Assembly (NCBI GenBank): GCA_041752315.1
Contig: JBGSHJ010000001.1
Location: forward strand, 62,001 to 126,000
Direction of reading: 5' to 3'
Source of the DNA: SYFY01 sp041752315
Lineage (GTDB): Bacteria > Pseudomonadota > Gammaproteobacteria > Pseudomonadales > Azotimanducaceae
DNA length: 64,000 nucleotides
Within the stretch, counting starts at the first letter, position 1. Every line of letters starts with the position of its first letter. A program made the position numbers and the translations under genes. Shown in pieces: positions 34,158 through 43,596 of the stretch. The notes beneath the pieces are model-generated. The model searched no databases and was not told the origin of the DNA. It saw only the letters and a program-made list of their open reading frames with translations.

Positions 34158-36452
34158 ATGCAGGACAGCATCCCGCTTCGGGAAATCAGTCTCGTCGGAC
34201 TCATTGCGTCAGGGCTCTTTGTGGCACTCGCAATCGGTTCATATTCTCCTTACGACACGTCATTCACGTATACCGGCAACGGAGTCGAGGTACAGAACCT
34301 GGTCGGACACTTCGGTGCGTTGTTCGCCGACGTGGTGCTGACCCTGTTTGGCTGGATCGCCTGGGTACTCCCGATGATGCTGGTCATCATTGGCTGGCGT
34401 CTGGTCAAGCACCGCGAGGAAACGGCGATCTGGCTGGTTTCCCTGATCAGGACGCTGGGTTGGTCGAGCATGCTGCTGGCGTTGTGCGTACTAGTGCACA
34501 TGCATTTTTCAGCCGACGCTTCCCTGCCGGCCGGTAACGGGGGAATTCTGGGTCAGTGGCTGGGTGATGCTGGTGTCAGCGTGCTTGGCTGGGTCGGCTT
34601 CACAATCTTCATGGTGACGATCGTGCTCGTTGGTGCCCAGGCCGCTGCCGGTTTTTCCTGGCTGGTCGTTGCCGAATACACTGGGCGGATTCTGCATTCC
34701 TTGAATTTCAGGCTGCTCGCGCTGTATGACGTCCTTCGGGATCGCTGGCTTAAGCGATCGCGCCAGACGATAACGTCCAAACCACGCCGGAAAAAAAGGC
34801 CCATTGAACCGCTTGCCGACTCTGCTGAAGCGGAGACAGATTGGGCAGGGCAGGATGAAGCGATTGCCGAGGAACCGATCCGCTCGACACCTACCATTCG
34901 CCCGCCGGCACCACCGGTACGACGCAAGGCTGACCAGAAGGTTCTGTTCCGGGCGCCAACCGACGCTGGCATGCCAGATCTTGATCTGCTGGAAGGCATG
35001 GCCGAAAAAACCGAAGGCGGGTATTCACCCGCCTCGCTGGAGGCCATGTCACGCCTGCTCGAAATCAAGCTGCGGGACTTTGGTGTGGACGCGAAGGTTG
35101 AATCCGTCATGCCGGGGCCGGTCATCACCCGATTCGAACTTCAACCTGCGGCGGGGGTGAAAGTCCAGAAGATCAGTGCGCTGGCCAAGGATCTGGCACG
35201 TTCGCTTGCGGTCATCAGTGTCCGGATCGTCGAAGTGATCCCGGGCAAGTCCGTGGTTGGCATCGAGATTCCCAACGAGGTCAGGGAAACCGTACGACTC
35301 AAGGAAATCCTGGGGAGCGAAACTTTCCAGGAAGCCAAGTCACCGTTGACCCTTGCGCTGGGTAAGGACATTGGCGGAGAACCGATCATCGCTGATGTCG
35401 GTCGCATGCCACACCTGCTGGTTGCCGGTACCACAGGGTCGGGCAAGTCGGTTGGTGTGAACGCGATGCTGCTGAGCATCCTGTACAAGGCAACACCTGA
35501 AGAAGTCCGCATGATCCTGGTGGACCCGAAGATGCTGGAACTGTCGGTGTACGAGGGAATCCCCCATCTGCTGACACCGGTAGTGACCGACATGCGCGAC
35601 GCTGCGCATGCACTGAACTGGTGTGTTGGCGAGATGGAGCGACGCTACAAGTTGATGGCGAGCCTGGGTGTACGAAACCTTGCCGGTTACAACAAGGCCG
35701 TCAAGGAAGCGATCAAAAACGGTGAACCCTTGCAGGATCCGATCAACCCCTCTGACGAAGAAGGTCAGCCGAGGTCGCTCGCTCCGTTGCCGTTCATCGT
35801 GGTCGTGATCGACGAATTTGCCGACATGATGATGGTTGTTGGCAAAAAGGTGGAACAACTCATCGCGCGGATCGCCCAGAAGGCCCGTGCTGCAGGCATT
35901 CACCTCATCCTGGCAACCCAGCGGCCATCCGTCGACGTGATCACCGGCCTCATCAAGGCCAACATTCCGACCAGGATCAGCTTCCAGGTGTCGTCCAGGA
36001 TCGATTCGCGCACGATCATGGATCAGGGCGGAGCCGAACAGTTGCTCGGGCACGGCGACATGCTTTACCTGCCTCCAGGAACGGGATTGCCGTTGCGGGT
36101 GCATGGGGCATTTGTATCGGACGAAGAAGTGCATCGTGTCGCGTCGGACTGGAAGGCGCGGGGTGAGCCCGACTACGATCCTACGGTGCTTACCGGTGGC
36201 GAGGATGAACCGTTTCTGGCGATTGAAGGTAGCGGCGGGGCAAGCGAGACCGAACAGGAGGACGCGCTGTATGATGAGGCTGTCCAATACGTCATCGAGT
36301 CACGGCGCGCGTCGATTTCCAGTGTTCAACGCAAACTCAGGATTGGCTACAACCGTGCAGCCCGCCTGATCGAGGCCATGGAAGTGGCTGGAGTTGTCAC
36401 CACCATGAACTCGAATGGCAGCCGCGAAGTTCTGGTACCGCATCGGGAGTAA
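34158..36452 (+). CDS. ftsK: DNA translocase FtsK
   Basis: A 764-residue septal DNA translocase that clears chromosome DNA from the division plane and activates XerCD at dif. The N-terminus has four or five membrane helices (about residues 10-180). The linker is short compared with E. coli (1329 residues in all), as in Pseudomonas. The motor has Walker A GTTGSGKS (424-431) and Walker B VVVIDEFADMMM. The gamma domain that reads polar DNA sequences is at the end (YVIESRRASISSVQRKLRIG). The ATG at 34158 is chosen as directly before the first helix. Confidence 0.96.
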   Translation: MQDSIPLREISLVGLIASGLFVALAIGSYSPYDTSFTYTGNGVEVQNLVGHFGALFADVVLTLFGWIAWVLPMMLVIIGWRLVKHREETAIWLVSLIRTLGWSSMLLALCVLVHMHFSADASLPAGNGGILGQWLGDAGVSVLGWVGFTIFMVTIVLVGAQAAAGFSWLVVAEYTGRILHSLNFRLLALYDVLRDRWLKRSRQTITSKPRRKKRPIEPLADSAEAETDWAGQDEAIAEEPIRSTPTIRPPAPPVRRKADQKVLFRAPTDAGMPDLDLLEGMAEKTEGGYSPASLEAMSRLLEIKLRDFGVDAKVESVMPGPVITRFELQPAAGVKVQKISALAKDLARSLAVISVRIVEVIPGKSVVGIEIPNEVRETVRLKEILGSETFQEAKSPLTLALGKDIGGEPIIADVGRMPHLLVAGTTGSGKSVGVNAMLLSILYKATPEEVRMILVDPKMLELSVYEGIPHLLTPVVTDMRDAAHALNWCVGEMERRYKLMASLGVRNLAGYNKAVKEAIKNGEPLQDPINPSDEEGQPRSLAPLPFIVVVIDEFADMMMVVGKKVEQLIARIAQKARAAGIHLILATQRPSVDVITGLIKANIPTRISFQVSSRIDSRTIMDQGGAEQLLGHGDMLYLPPGTGLPLRVHGAFVSDEEVHRVASDWKARGEPDYDPTVLTGGEDEPFLAIEGSGGASETEQEDALYDEAVQYVIESRRASISSVQRKLRIGYNRAARLIEAMEVAGVVTTMNSNGSREVLVPHRE

Positions 36453-36460
36453 GTCATTTC

Positions 36461-37102
36461 ATGAGCATGCGTCGGTGTGTCGTCCTGTTGTTGTTGCTGA
36501 CGGCCTGCCAGGCGCGAGCCGCCGGTTCCGATATCGAAAGACTCGAGTCCGTGCTCGCCGGTCTGGACAAGCTCGACGTTACCTTCGAACAATACGTGCA
36601 CGGTGTTGAAGGTGAACTGATCGAGTTTGCCACTGGCCGGTTCATCATGCGCAGACCTCAATTTCGCTGGGTGGTTGATGACCCGTATCCACAGGTCATC
36701 GTGTCGGACGGGAAGCTGCTGAAGGTCTACGACCCGGATCTGGAACAAGTTACCGAACGCGCGTTGGCGCAGGCACTGGATGGCACGCCGCTTGGCATAT
36801 TGAATCGCCCGGACGGTCGATTGCAGGACGAGTTCCAGCTTCTCTCCCACGACCTGCGCGACCAGGAGGAGTACTTCATGCTGGCTCCCCTCAAACCGCA
36901 AACCAATCCAGAAACCCATTCACAAACAAGAGCGCAGCGGGTGGAGATCTGGCTGGAAGCGCAGACACTGAAACGTCTGGATGTGATGGATGAGTTCGGA
37001 GGCCGATTGCGCCTCGAATTCAAGTCGGCGGCGCAGTCACCTGCACCGGCCGAACCATTTGTACTCAAGGTTCCCCCCGGCACGGAAGTGATCCAGGGGT
37101 GA
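36461..37102 (+). CDS. lolA: Outer-membrane lipoprotein carrier protein LolA
   Basis: A 213-residue periplasmic chaperone that carries lipoproteins from LolCDE to LolB. The signal peptide is MRRCVVLLLLLTACQARAAG. The mature part has VTFEQYVHGVEGE, RRPQFRWVVDDPYPQVIVSD and LKVYDPDLEQVTERAL, all family-like. It starts eight bases after ftsK, and its stop overlaps the rarA start. Confidence 0.93.
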   Translation: MSMRRCVVLLLLLTACQARAAGSDIERLESVLAGLDKLDVTFEQYVHGVEGELIEFATGRFIMRRPQFRWVVDDPYPQVIVSDGKLLKVYDPDLEQVTERALAQALDGTPLGILNRPDGRLQDEFQLLSHDLRDQEEYFMLAPLKPQTNPETHSQTRAQRVEIWLEAQTLKRLDVMDEFGGRLRLEFKSAAQSPAPAEPFVLKVPPGTEVIQG

Positions 37103-38418
37103 ACGATCAGCGCCCGCTCGCCGACCGACTTCGCCCGCGGAGGATCGAGGAATACGCGGGTCAGCAACATCTTTTGGGACCCGGTCAGCCGTTGTCGGGT
37201 GCGCTGGCATCGCGCCGTCTGTCGTCGTTCATCCTGTGGGGACCCCCTGGCACTGGCAAGACCACCCTCGCCAGGCTGCTCGCCGAACATTGTGGATTGC
37301 ACCTGGTTTCGATATCCGCCGTCCTGGCGGGTGTGAAAGACGTGCGTGCCGCGGTCGAGTCTGCGCGAGAGCGTCTGCTGACAGGTCAGCAAACGCTGCT
37401 TTTTGTCGATGAAGTCCATCGATTCAGCAAGTCGCAGCAGGATGCCTTTCTCCCTCATGTCGAAGATGGCACGGTGACCTTTATCGGCGCCACCACGGAA
37501 AATCCGTCGTTTGAAGTCAATTCAGCGCTGCTGTCCCGCGCGCGTGTCCTGGTTCTCAAGTCCCTTGCAATCGAGGATCTGGAAGGCATTATCGACCGGG
37601 CTGCACGACTGCTTGAACTGGACATCGAACCGGATGCACGGCGCATGTTGTGTGACCTGGCGGATGGTGATGCACGTCGGTTGCTCAATCTGCTGGAGAT
37701 TGCAGCCCAGTTCAGAAACCCTGATGCTGCGCTGGCCGTTGCTGACGTGCGGAGCGCGGCCGGAGAGCGCCATCGACGGTTCGACAAGGGGGGCGATCTT
37801 TTTTACGAACAGATTTCGGCGCTCCACAAGAGTGTACGTGGCAGTGATCCGGACGCAGCGCTGTACTGGCTCTGCAGGATGCTGGACGGAGGCTGCGATC
37901 CGCTCTACATCGTCCGGCGGGTGGTACGTATGGCGAGCGAGGATATCGGGAACGCAGATCCACGTGGCCTGCAGATCGCGATTGCGGCGTGGGACACCTT
38001 TCAGAGACTGGGCTCGCCGGAAGGTGAGCTGGCGATTGCCCAGGCGGTGGTTTATCTCGCAGCCGTACCCAAGAGCAACGCAACCTACGTTGCCTTCAAG
38101 GCAGCGATGGATCTGGTGCGCAACTCACCCAGTCATGAAGTACCAATGCATCTGCGCAATGCTCCGACCGCGATGATGAAAGGCATGGGGTACGGCAAGG
38201 GCTATCGTTATGCGCATGACGAGGCTGGACAGTACGCCGCCGGGGAAAGCTATTTTCCCAGCGAACTGCATGGCACACGTTTTTATGAACCCGTGGATGC
38301 CGGACTTGAATCCAGAATCCGGCAACGACTGGAGCGACTGCGCGCAATCGATGGACAGACCCCATCGCCGGAACAGGCCGCCAAGCAGGAACGGAAACAG
38401 GAACGCAGGACCAAGTGA
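37099..38418 (+). CDS. rarA: Replication-associated recombination protein RarA (MgsA)
   Basis: A 439-residue AAA+ ATPase of the RuvB/WRNIP1 clade that acts at stalled forks. Walker A is GPPGTGKT (48-55), Walker B LLFVDEVHRFSKSQQDAF, sensor 1 FIGATTENPSF. The C-terminal tetramerisation region has YGKGYRYAHDEAGQYA. The GTG start overlaps the lolA stop (GTGA). The extreme C-terminus is a charged tail KQERKQERRTK. Confidence 0.95.
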   Translation: MNDQRPLADRLRPRRIEEYAGQQHLLGPGQPLSGALASRRLSSFILWGPPGTGKTTLARLLAEHCGLHLVSISAVLAGVKDVRAAVESARERLLTGQQTLLFVDEVHRFSKSQQDAFLPHVEDGTVTFIGATTENPSFEVNSALLSRARVLVLKSLAIEDLEGIIDRAARLLELDIEPDARRMLCDLADGDARRLLNLLEIAAQFRNPDAALAVADVRSAAGERHRRFDKGGDLFYEQISALHKSVRGSDPDAALYWLCRMLDGGCDPLYIVRRVVRMASEDIGNADPRGLQIAIAAWDTFQRLGSPEGELAIAQAVVYLAAVPKSNATYVAFKAAMDLVRNSPSHEVPMHLRNAPTAMMKGMGYGKGYRYAHDEAGQYAAGESYFPSELHGTRFYEPVDAGLESRIRQRLERLRAIDGQTPSPEQAAKQERKQERRTK

Positions 38419-38792
38419 GCAGCGGCATGGTTCAGGTCCTCATGGTAGCTGCAGGGGGAGCTGCCGGTGCGGTAGCCCGTTTTCTCCTCGGCATGGGCCT
38501 GGCGTCGTTCCTGCCCGGTCCGTGGCCAACCTTTGTAGTCAATCTGGTGGGTTCGATGATCATCGGTCTGCTCATCGGCGTACTGGCCGGGAGTGACTGG
38601 TTTGAATCGTGGGGCCGGTTTCTGCTGGTCACCGGGTTGCTGGGTGGGTTCACCACCTATTCGGCGTTTGCCATGGACGCAGTGGTCCTGATGAGTCAGG
38701 GTCGATGGCTGTCCGCATTGACCTATGGGGTGGTGACCGCTGTCGGTTGTGTGCTGGCAGCCTGGGTTGGCTTTCGGATCGGCTCCGGGTGA
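38415..38792 (+). CDS. crcB: Fluoride exporter CrcB/Fluc
   Basis: A 125-residue four-helix membrane protein that works as a dual-topology dimer to let fluoride leave the cell. Signature segments are GGAAGAVARFLLG, NLVGSMIIGLLIG and GGFTTYSAFAMD. The GTG at 38415 overlaps the rarA stop (GTGA); an ATG at 38427 is also possible. No fluoride riboswitch is expected since it is inside an operon, and I see none. Confidence 0.95.
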   Translation: MSSGMVQVLMVAAGGAAGAVARFLLGMGLASFLPGPWPTFVVNLVGSMIIGLLIGVLAGSDWFESWGRFLLVTGLLGGFTTYSAFAMDAVVLMSQGRWLSALTYGVVTAVGCVLAAWVGFRIGSG

Positions 38793-38817
38793 CTGAAGTG
38801 AGGCCAATGCAGCCCGC

Positions 38818-38839
38818 AGGTCTGCTCTCTGGCAGACCT
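38818..38839. terminator. 8-bp hairpin after crcB
   Basis: AGGTCTGC pairs perfectly with GCAGACCT around a six-base loop, 25 bases after the crcB stop. No T-tract. It marks a likely end of the ftsK-lolA-rarA-crcB unit before the inserted SDR gene. Confidence 0.45.
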
Positions 38840-38911
38840 CGTGGTGTGGTTATCCTGGCCCGCCTGCGCTACAAAGGGTAACTGGTGTCAGAACAACCGG
38901 AGGGGAAAGCG

Positions 38912-39811
38912 ATGAGCGAGTTCAAGGATAAAGTAGTGGTGATCACCGGCGCCGGTGGTGGGCTGGGCAAAGCGCATGCCCTCGAGTTTGCCCGACGTGG
39001 AGCCACGGTTGTCGTCAACGATCTGGGTGGCAGTGGTGACGGTCGGGGTTCCAGTGATGCAGCCGACCTGGTGGTTGCCGAAATTCGTGCGGCCGGCGGG
39101 ACGGCCATCGCCAACAAGGCGTCGGTGTCCAGCAAGGATGGCGCAAAATCCATCATCGATGATGCGGTCAAGGCGTTTGGCACTGTGCATATCCTTGTCA
39201 ACAATGCAGGCATCCTGCGCGACAAGAGTTTTCGCAAGATGCCGCTCGAAGACTGGGACATCGTGATGGACGTTCACCTGAATGGCACAGCCTACGTCAC
39301 GCATGCGGCGTGGCCGATCATGCTGGATCAGAATTACGGACGTATCGTCTTCACCAGTTCTGCGTCAGGCATCTATGGCAACTTTGGCCAGGCCAACTAC
39401 GGCGCTGCAAAGATGGGCATGCTGGGCATGATGAATGTGCTGGCCAAGGAAGGGGTGAGCATGAATGTCCGGGTCAATACGCTTGCACCAGCGGCTGCAA
39501 CACGGCTGATCAACACGATCCCGGGTCGCAATGAAGATCTCGACAACCCTGACCCGGCTCGTCATCCGAAGCTGGTCACTCCGGCGGTGATTCTGATGTG
39601 CAGCGAAGACGCGCCGAATGGCGTGACGATCCACGCGGGTAATGGTCGATTTTCTGTCTCGGCAATCTTCACCAATGATGATGTCGAATTGGGAGCGGAA
39701 GTAACGTACGAGGATCTGCTGGCCCGAAAGGATAAACTGCTGGATATGAGTACTGCCCAGGAAGGCTCGCCATGGCTTCGCCGGCAAGCGGCAGCGGCCA
39801 GGAAGGCTTGA
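38912..39811 (+). CDS. Short-chain dehydrogenase/reductase, MFE-2 3-hydroxyacyl-CoA dehydrogenase-like
   Basis: A 299-residue SDR. The NAD(P)-binding motif is TGAGGGLGKAHA, the catalytic Ser-Tyr-Lys is in SSASGIYGNFGQANYGAAK. The pattern VVNDLGGSGDGRG and the C-terminal extension after residue 250 match the dehydrogenase part of peroxisomal multifunctional enzyme type 2, which oxidises 3-hydroxyacyl-CoA in fatty-acid or steroid side-chain breakdown. The ATG at 38912 has GGAGG eight bases upstream. It sits between crcB and serS, which are usually neighbours, so it is an insertion into conserved order. Confidence 0.88.
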   Translation: MSEFKDKVVVITGAGGGLGKAHALEFARRGATVVVNDLGGSGDGRGSSDAADLVVAEIRAAGGTAIANKASVSSKDGAKSIIDDAVKAFGTVHILVNNAGILRDKSFRKMPLEDWDIVMDVHLNGTAYVTHAAWPIMLDQNYGRIVFTSSASGIYGNFGQANYGAAKMGMLGMMNVLAKEGVSMNVRVNTLAPAAATRLINTIPGRNEDLDNPDPARHPKLVTPAVILMCSEDAPNGVTIHAGNGRFSVSAIFTNDDVELGAEVTYEDLLARKDKLLDMSTAQEGSPWLRRQAAAARKA

Positions 39812-39862
39812 GCAGAAGCGACTGACGGGCAGAACGGAATGTGTTGCGCTCCGGATGCCCTG

Positions 39863-39892
39863 TTCAACAGCGGCGGCTTTCGCAGGTATGAT
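39863..39892 (+). promoter_or_regulatory. Candidate sigma-70 promoter for serS
   Basis: TTCAAC (39863-39868) and TATGAT (39887-39892) are separated by 18 bases. It lies about 75 bases before serS and after the SDR gene, so serS-cysG may have its own promoter. The -10 is good and the -35 moderate. Confidence 0.45.
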
Positions 39893-39966
39893 GCGCGCCG
39901 CCCTGGACTACACGCCACGATTGAACTCGTGACGGTCCGCTGTGTACCGAACTGGATGTAAAGGAC

Positions 39967-41253
39967 ATGCTCGATCCCCGATGGTTGCGTCAGGATCCCG
40001 AAGCCGTTGCGGTAGCGCTTGGGCGACGGGGATTTGTGTTTGACGTGCCTGCGTACCTTCGGCTCGAGGAGCGGCGCAAGCAGATGCAGCAGGACATGGA
40101 GCAGCTCCAGAACGACCGGAATCGCCAGTCGAAGTCGATTGGCCAGGCCAAGTCGCGGGGGGACGATGTGGCCCCACTGCTGGCGGCTGTAGCAGGACTG
40201 GGCGAAAAGCTTGAGCGAGCCAAGTCGGACTTTGCAACCTTGCAGCTGGAACTGGATGAACTGCTGCTCGGGTTGCCAAACGCTCCAGACGCTCGTGTCC
40301 CCAACGGACGCGACGAAGATTCCAACGTTGAGTTGCGGCGGCATGGTGCACCGGGCAAGTTCAATTTCGAACCTCTGGATCACGTTGATCTCACCAGGGG
40401 TGTCGGGCTCGATTTTGATGCCGCCGCCAAAATTTCAGGCGCCCGCTTCGTGGTGTTGCGCGGTGCCATTGCGCGTCTGCACCGATCGATCGCCCAGTTC
40501 ATGCTTGATACCCACACGCTGGAACACGGCTATGAAGAAGTGTGGGTGCCTTATCTGGTCGGTGCAGAAGCGCTGTACGGCACCGGTCAGCTGCCGAAGA
40601 TGCGAGATGACCTGTTTGCAATCAAGGGTGACGAAGAACGGTTTCTGATCCCGACCGCTGAGGTACCGGTCACCAATCTCTACCGCGACCAGATCCTCAA
40701 TGCGGACTCCCTGCCTGTACGCAACGTCTGCCACTCCCCCTGTTTTCGTGGCGAAGCGGGTTCGCACGGCAAGGATACGCGTGGGATCGTCCGTCAACAC
40801 CAGTTCGACAAGGTGGAACTGGTGCAGATTGTTCACCCGAACCAATCGTGGAATGCGCTGGATGAAATTGTCGCCCACGCGGAAACGATCCTGAAGAAGC
40901 TGGAACTGCCGTTTCGTTCGATGGCCCTGTGTGCGGGTGATCTGGGCTTTGCATCGGTGTGCACGATCGATCTTGAAGTGTGGTTGCCAGGTCAGCAGAA
41001 GTACCGTGAAATTTCATCGATCAGCAATTTCCAGGATTTCCAGGCGCGAAGGATGCAGGCACGATTTCGCAATCCGGAGACCAACAAGCCGGAACTGGTG
41101 CACACCCTGAATGGCAGTGCGCTGGCAGTTGGCAGAACACTGGTGGCGATCCTGGAAAACTATCAGGACGGTGCGGGTCACGTTGCAGTACCCGATGTGC
41201 TTCGACCGTACATGGCCGGACAGACGCGGCTGGAATTTGCCGCACCCGGGTAG
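39967..41253 (+). CDS. serS: Seryl-tRNA synthetase
   Basis: A 428-residue class II synthetase (E. coli 430). The N-terminal coiled-coil arm that holds the tRNA long variable arm spans about residues 30-100 and is rich in Lys, Glu and Gln. Motif 2 is CFRGEAGSHGKDTRGIVRQH; motif 3 is LNGSALAVGRTLVAILENYQ. It is followed three bases later by cysG, the order found in Pseudomonas. Confidence 0.97.
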   Translation: MLDPRWLRQDPEAVAVALGRRGFVFDVPAYLRLEERRKQMQQDMEQLQNDRNRQSKSIGQAKSRGDDVAPLLAAVAGLGEKLERAKSDFATLQLELDELLLGLPNAPDARVPNGRDEDSNVELRRHGAPGKFNFEPLDHVDLTRGVGLDFDAAAKISGARFVVLRGAIARLHRSIAQFMLDTHTLEHGYEEVWVPYLVGAEALYGTGQLPKMRDDLFAIKGDEERFLIPTAEVPVTNLYRDQILNADSLPVRNVCHSPCFRGEAGSHGKDTRGIVRQHQFDKVELVQIVHPNQSWNALDEIVAHAETILKKLELPFRSMALCAGDLGFASVCTIDLEVWLPGQQKYREISSISNFQDFQARRMQARFRNPETNKPELVHTLNGSALAVGRTLVAILENYQDGAGHVAVPDVLRPYMAGQTRLEFAAPG

Positions 41254-41256
41254 CGT

Positions 41257-42588
41257 ATGGACTATCTGCCACTCTTCCACAAGCTGACCAACGTTCGCTG
41301 CGTTGTCGTGGGCGGAGGAATAGTTGCCGCACGCAAGGTCCGACTGCTCAACTCCGCAGGCGCGCAGGTGGTGGTCGTCGCGCCGGAATTGTGCGAGGAG
41401 ATCCTCGGAAGTGTTGCTGCTGATCGGCTGATACACGTTGCTCGCACCTTTGTGGATTCCGACCTGGATGGCGCAGTTCTGGTGATAGCGGCCACCGACG
41501 ATGTCGCAGTGAATCGCCTTGTCAGTGAGTCAGCCAGGGCTCGAAACACGCCGGTGAACGTTGTTGACGACGCGGAGTTGTCGACAGTGATTTTTCCGAG
41601 CATTGTCGATCGCAATCCGATCCTGGTTGCCATCTCGAGCAGTGGCAAGGCGCCGACCCTGTCCAGACAGTTGCGCGGTCGACTGGAAGCGATGCTGCCC
41701 AGGCAGACAGGCGCTTTTGCGGAATACCTGGGACGCAAACGTCTGGAAATGCGGGCACTGGGCAAACGCTTGCCACGCTCTTCGTGGGAGCGCCTGGCTG
41801 CACTCGGACCGGAGCGGGCAGAAGCAGCATTCGATGAAATTGCCCTCGAGACTCGTCCGTCGATCGGCTGGGTGGGCATCGTCGGCGCCGGACCGGGTGA
41901 TCCTGAACTGATCACACTCAAGGCGCTTCAACTGTTGCAGCGCGCCGATGTGGTTCTCTACGACAATCTGGTCAACCGAGCCATTCTGGACTACGCAAGA
42001 CGTGATGCTGAGCAGATCTATGTTGGCAAGAAGCGTGCGTTTACCGGAGCCCGGCAGGACGATATACACGAGCGGATGCTGACCGCTGCCAAGGCCGGCA
42101 AAAACGTTGTCCGCTTGAAAGGTGGTGATCCCTTCATCTTCGGCCGTGGCGGCGAGGAGATCGCTTCTCTGGTTGAAGAGGGCGTGCAGTGCATTGTTGT
42201 GCCCGGGATTACTGCAGCACTGGGTGCCGCCAGCTATGCCGGGATTCCCCTGACGTATCGCAACCTGTCGCAGAGCGTACGTTTTGTTACAGGGCACCGG
42301 GCACGAGGATCCATCGAAATCGACTGGCGGGATTTTGCCAGGCCAGGCCAGACCCTGGTGTTCTACATGGGACTCTTCAACCTGCCGCAGATCAGTGCGC
42401 TCCTGATCGAAAACGGACTTGCTCCCCAGACTCCGGCAGCGCTGGTTGAAAACGCCACGTTGCCACAGCAGCGGGTGTTGGTAGGAACCATCGCGGATCT
42501 ACCCTCCAGGGCGTTGGAGGTGGGTATCGATGGTCCCAGTACGGTCATCGTGGGAGAAGTGGTAGGCGTTCGACAGGTGCTTTCGTAG
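41257..42588 (+). CDS. cysG: Siroheme synthase CysG (multifunctional)
   Basis: A 443-residue fusion (E. coli 457). Residues 1-200 are the dehydrogenase/ferrochelatase part (YLPLFHKLTNVRCVVVGGG). The rest is uroporphyrinogen-III C-methyltransferase (GWVGIVGAGPGDPELITLKA, RLKGGDPFIFGRGGEE). It makes siroheme from uroporphyrinogen III for sulfite and nitrite reductases. No linker loss is apparent, so both activities are probably kept. Confidence 0.96.
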   Translation: MDYLPLFHKLTNVRCVVVGGGIVAARKVRLLNSAGAQVVVVAPELCEEILGSVAADRLIHVARTFVDSDLDGAVLVIAATDDVAVNRLVSESARARNTPVNVVDDAELSTVIFPSIVDRNPILVAISSSGKAPTLSRQLRGRLEAMLPRQTGAFAEYLGRKRLEMRALGKRLPRSSWERLAALGPERAEAAFDEIALETRPSIGWVGIVGAGPGDPELITLKALQLLQRADVVLYDNLVNRAILDYARRDAEQIYVGKKRAFTGARQDDIHERMLTAAKAGKNVVRLKGGDPFIFGRGGEEIASLVEEGVQCIVVPGITAALGAASYAGIPLTYRNLSQSVRFVTGHRARGSIEIDWRDFARPGQTLVFYMGLFNLPQISALLIENGLAPQTPAALVENATLPQQRVLVGTIADLPSRALEVGIDGPSTVIVGEVVGVRQVLS

Positions 42589-42619
42589 GATAGTGTTCTC
42601 TGGCTGGATTTCCCAAGCT

Positions 42620-43250
42620 TACTCGATGGATGAGATGTCTTGGTTTGATGGGAAGGAGCAGAGTGGCACCAGACGGAACTGGATGACAATCTGCGTTCCA
42701 GGCTCTTCGAGCTGGTAGATGGTGTCCTGGTGAAGGGCAACGACACCTATCTTCCGCCAATCGAAAACGAAGCTCTGCATAAAGCCCCGGTGTATTGGCT
42801 GATCGCAGAAACCTCGATGTTTTTCGCGTGGGCAAGGCAGCCTTGTCGAGTCGGATACAGAGGTTGATGGCAGCGACCGTCAACAAGGATCTGGAGGAGT
42901 CGCAGGCAACGATCACGGATCAATCAGTAAGGGAGAGCCTGTCGATAGTATTGATGGATCATTTTGCGTCAGAGGCCAGGCAACGCGGTGCTGATTGTTA
43001 TGCACTCGATGTGCCGTGGTAGGTGGGCAGGGAGACCTTCCCGAGCAGTTTTCCTGAAGTCTCTTACCTGGCCTCGAAGTCGATTCACCAATCGCGGGCT
43101 TTGACCTGGGACGTGGTGAAGCAATGTACTTTGAAGATGGTATTGGACACTTCACACCTCAGGGCAACTCCATAGTTGGTCTCGGATTGGCAAAACGAAT
43201 CATGCCACTTTGCAGTCAAACAGTGTCAGTCGGGAACCCTGATCATCGGA
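42620..43250 (+). pseudogene. Degraded SGNH/GDSL-like hydrolase
   Basis: No intact gene lies here, but coding-like pieces follow one another in shifting frames. One near 42690-42780 reads LRSRLFELVDGVLVKGNDTY. One at about 42830-43020 reads ARQRGADCYALDVPW at its end. The last at 43050-43250 reads GLEVDSPIAGFDLGRGEAMY and then FEDGIGHFTPQGNSIVGLGL. The last has the D-x-x-H of SGNH hydrolases (DGIGH) followed by the usual T-P-x-G-N. In-frame stops (for instance TGA at about 43055) and frame changes show decay. The identity rests mainly on this C-terminal block. Confidence 0.5.
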
Positions 43251-43281
43251 GCTAGAGCTTCGGTTCGTTTGTGCCCAGCAC

Positions 43282-43596
43282 TCAGAGGCAGTTTGTAGGC
43301 CGTGGCAAACCAGCGATGCGTGCGATGCGTTTTGCCGGGCTGCCAGGAAACAGCTGCATCAGATAGATACTGTTCCCACATTGCGACCCGAGCTTTTCCC
43401 TGACTATTTTTACCAGTGGTCGCATGGATGGCGAGTTATCCGTTCGTGCGTGGAAATCTCGTACAATCTGGATTAACGCCCAATGGGCTTCGGTGAGTAC
43501 GAGACCATCCAGCGCAGCAGTCGCTTCGGCGACGGCGGGGCTCCACTGCGCGAGATCTACGAGGTACCCTTCTTTGTCACGTCGTGGCTCACTCAT
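43282..43596 (-). CDS. tusE: Sulfur relay protein TusE (DsrC family)
   Basis: A 104-residue sulfur carrier that takes persulfide from TusD and passes it to MnmA. It has the single penultimate Cys (PRPTNCL) of TusE and lacks the second Cys ten residues earlier found in dissimilatory DsrC, so it serves tRNA thiolation rather than sulfite reduction. The start overlaps the tusB stop (ATGA). Last gene of tusDCBE. Confidence 0.92.
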   Translation of the reverse strand: MSEPRRDKEGYLVDLAQWSPAVAEATAALDGLVLTEAHWALIQIVRDFHARTDNSPSMRPLVKIVREKLGSQCGNSIYLMQLFPGSPAKRIARIAGLPRPTNCL

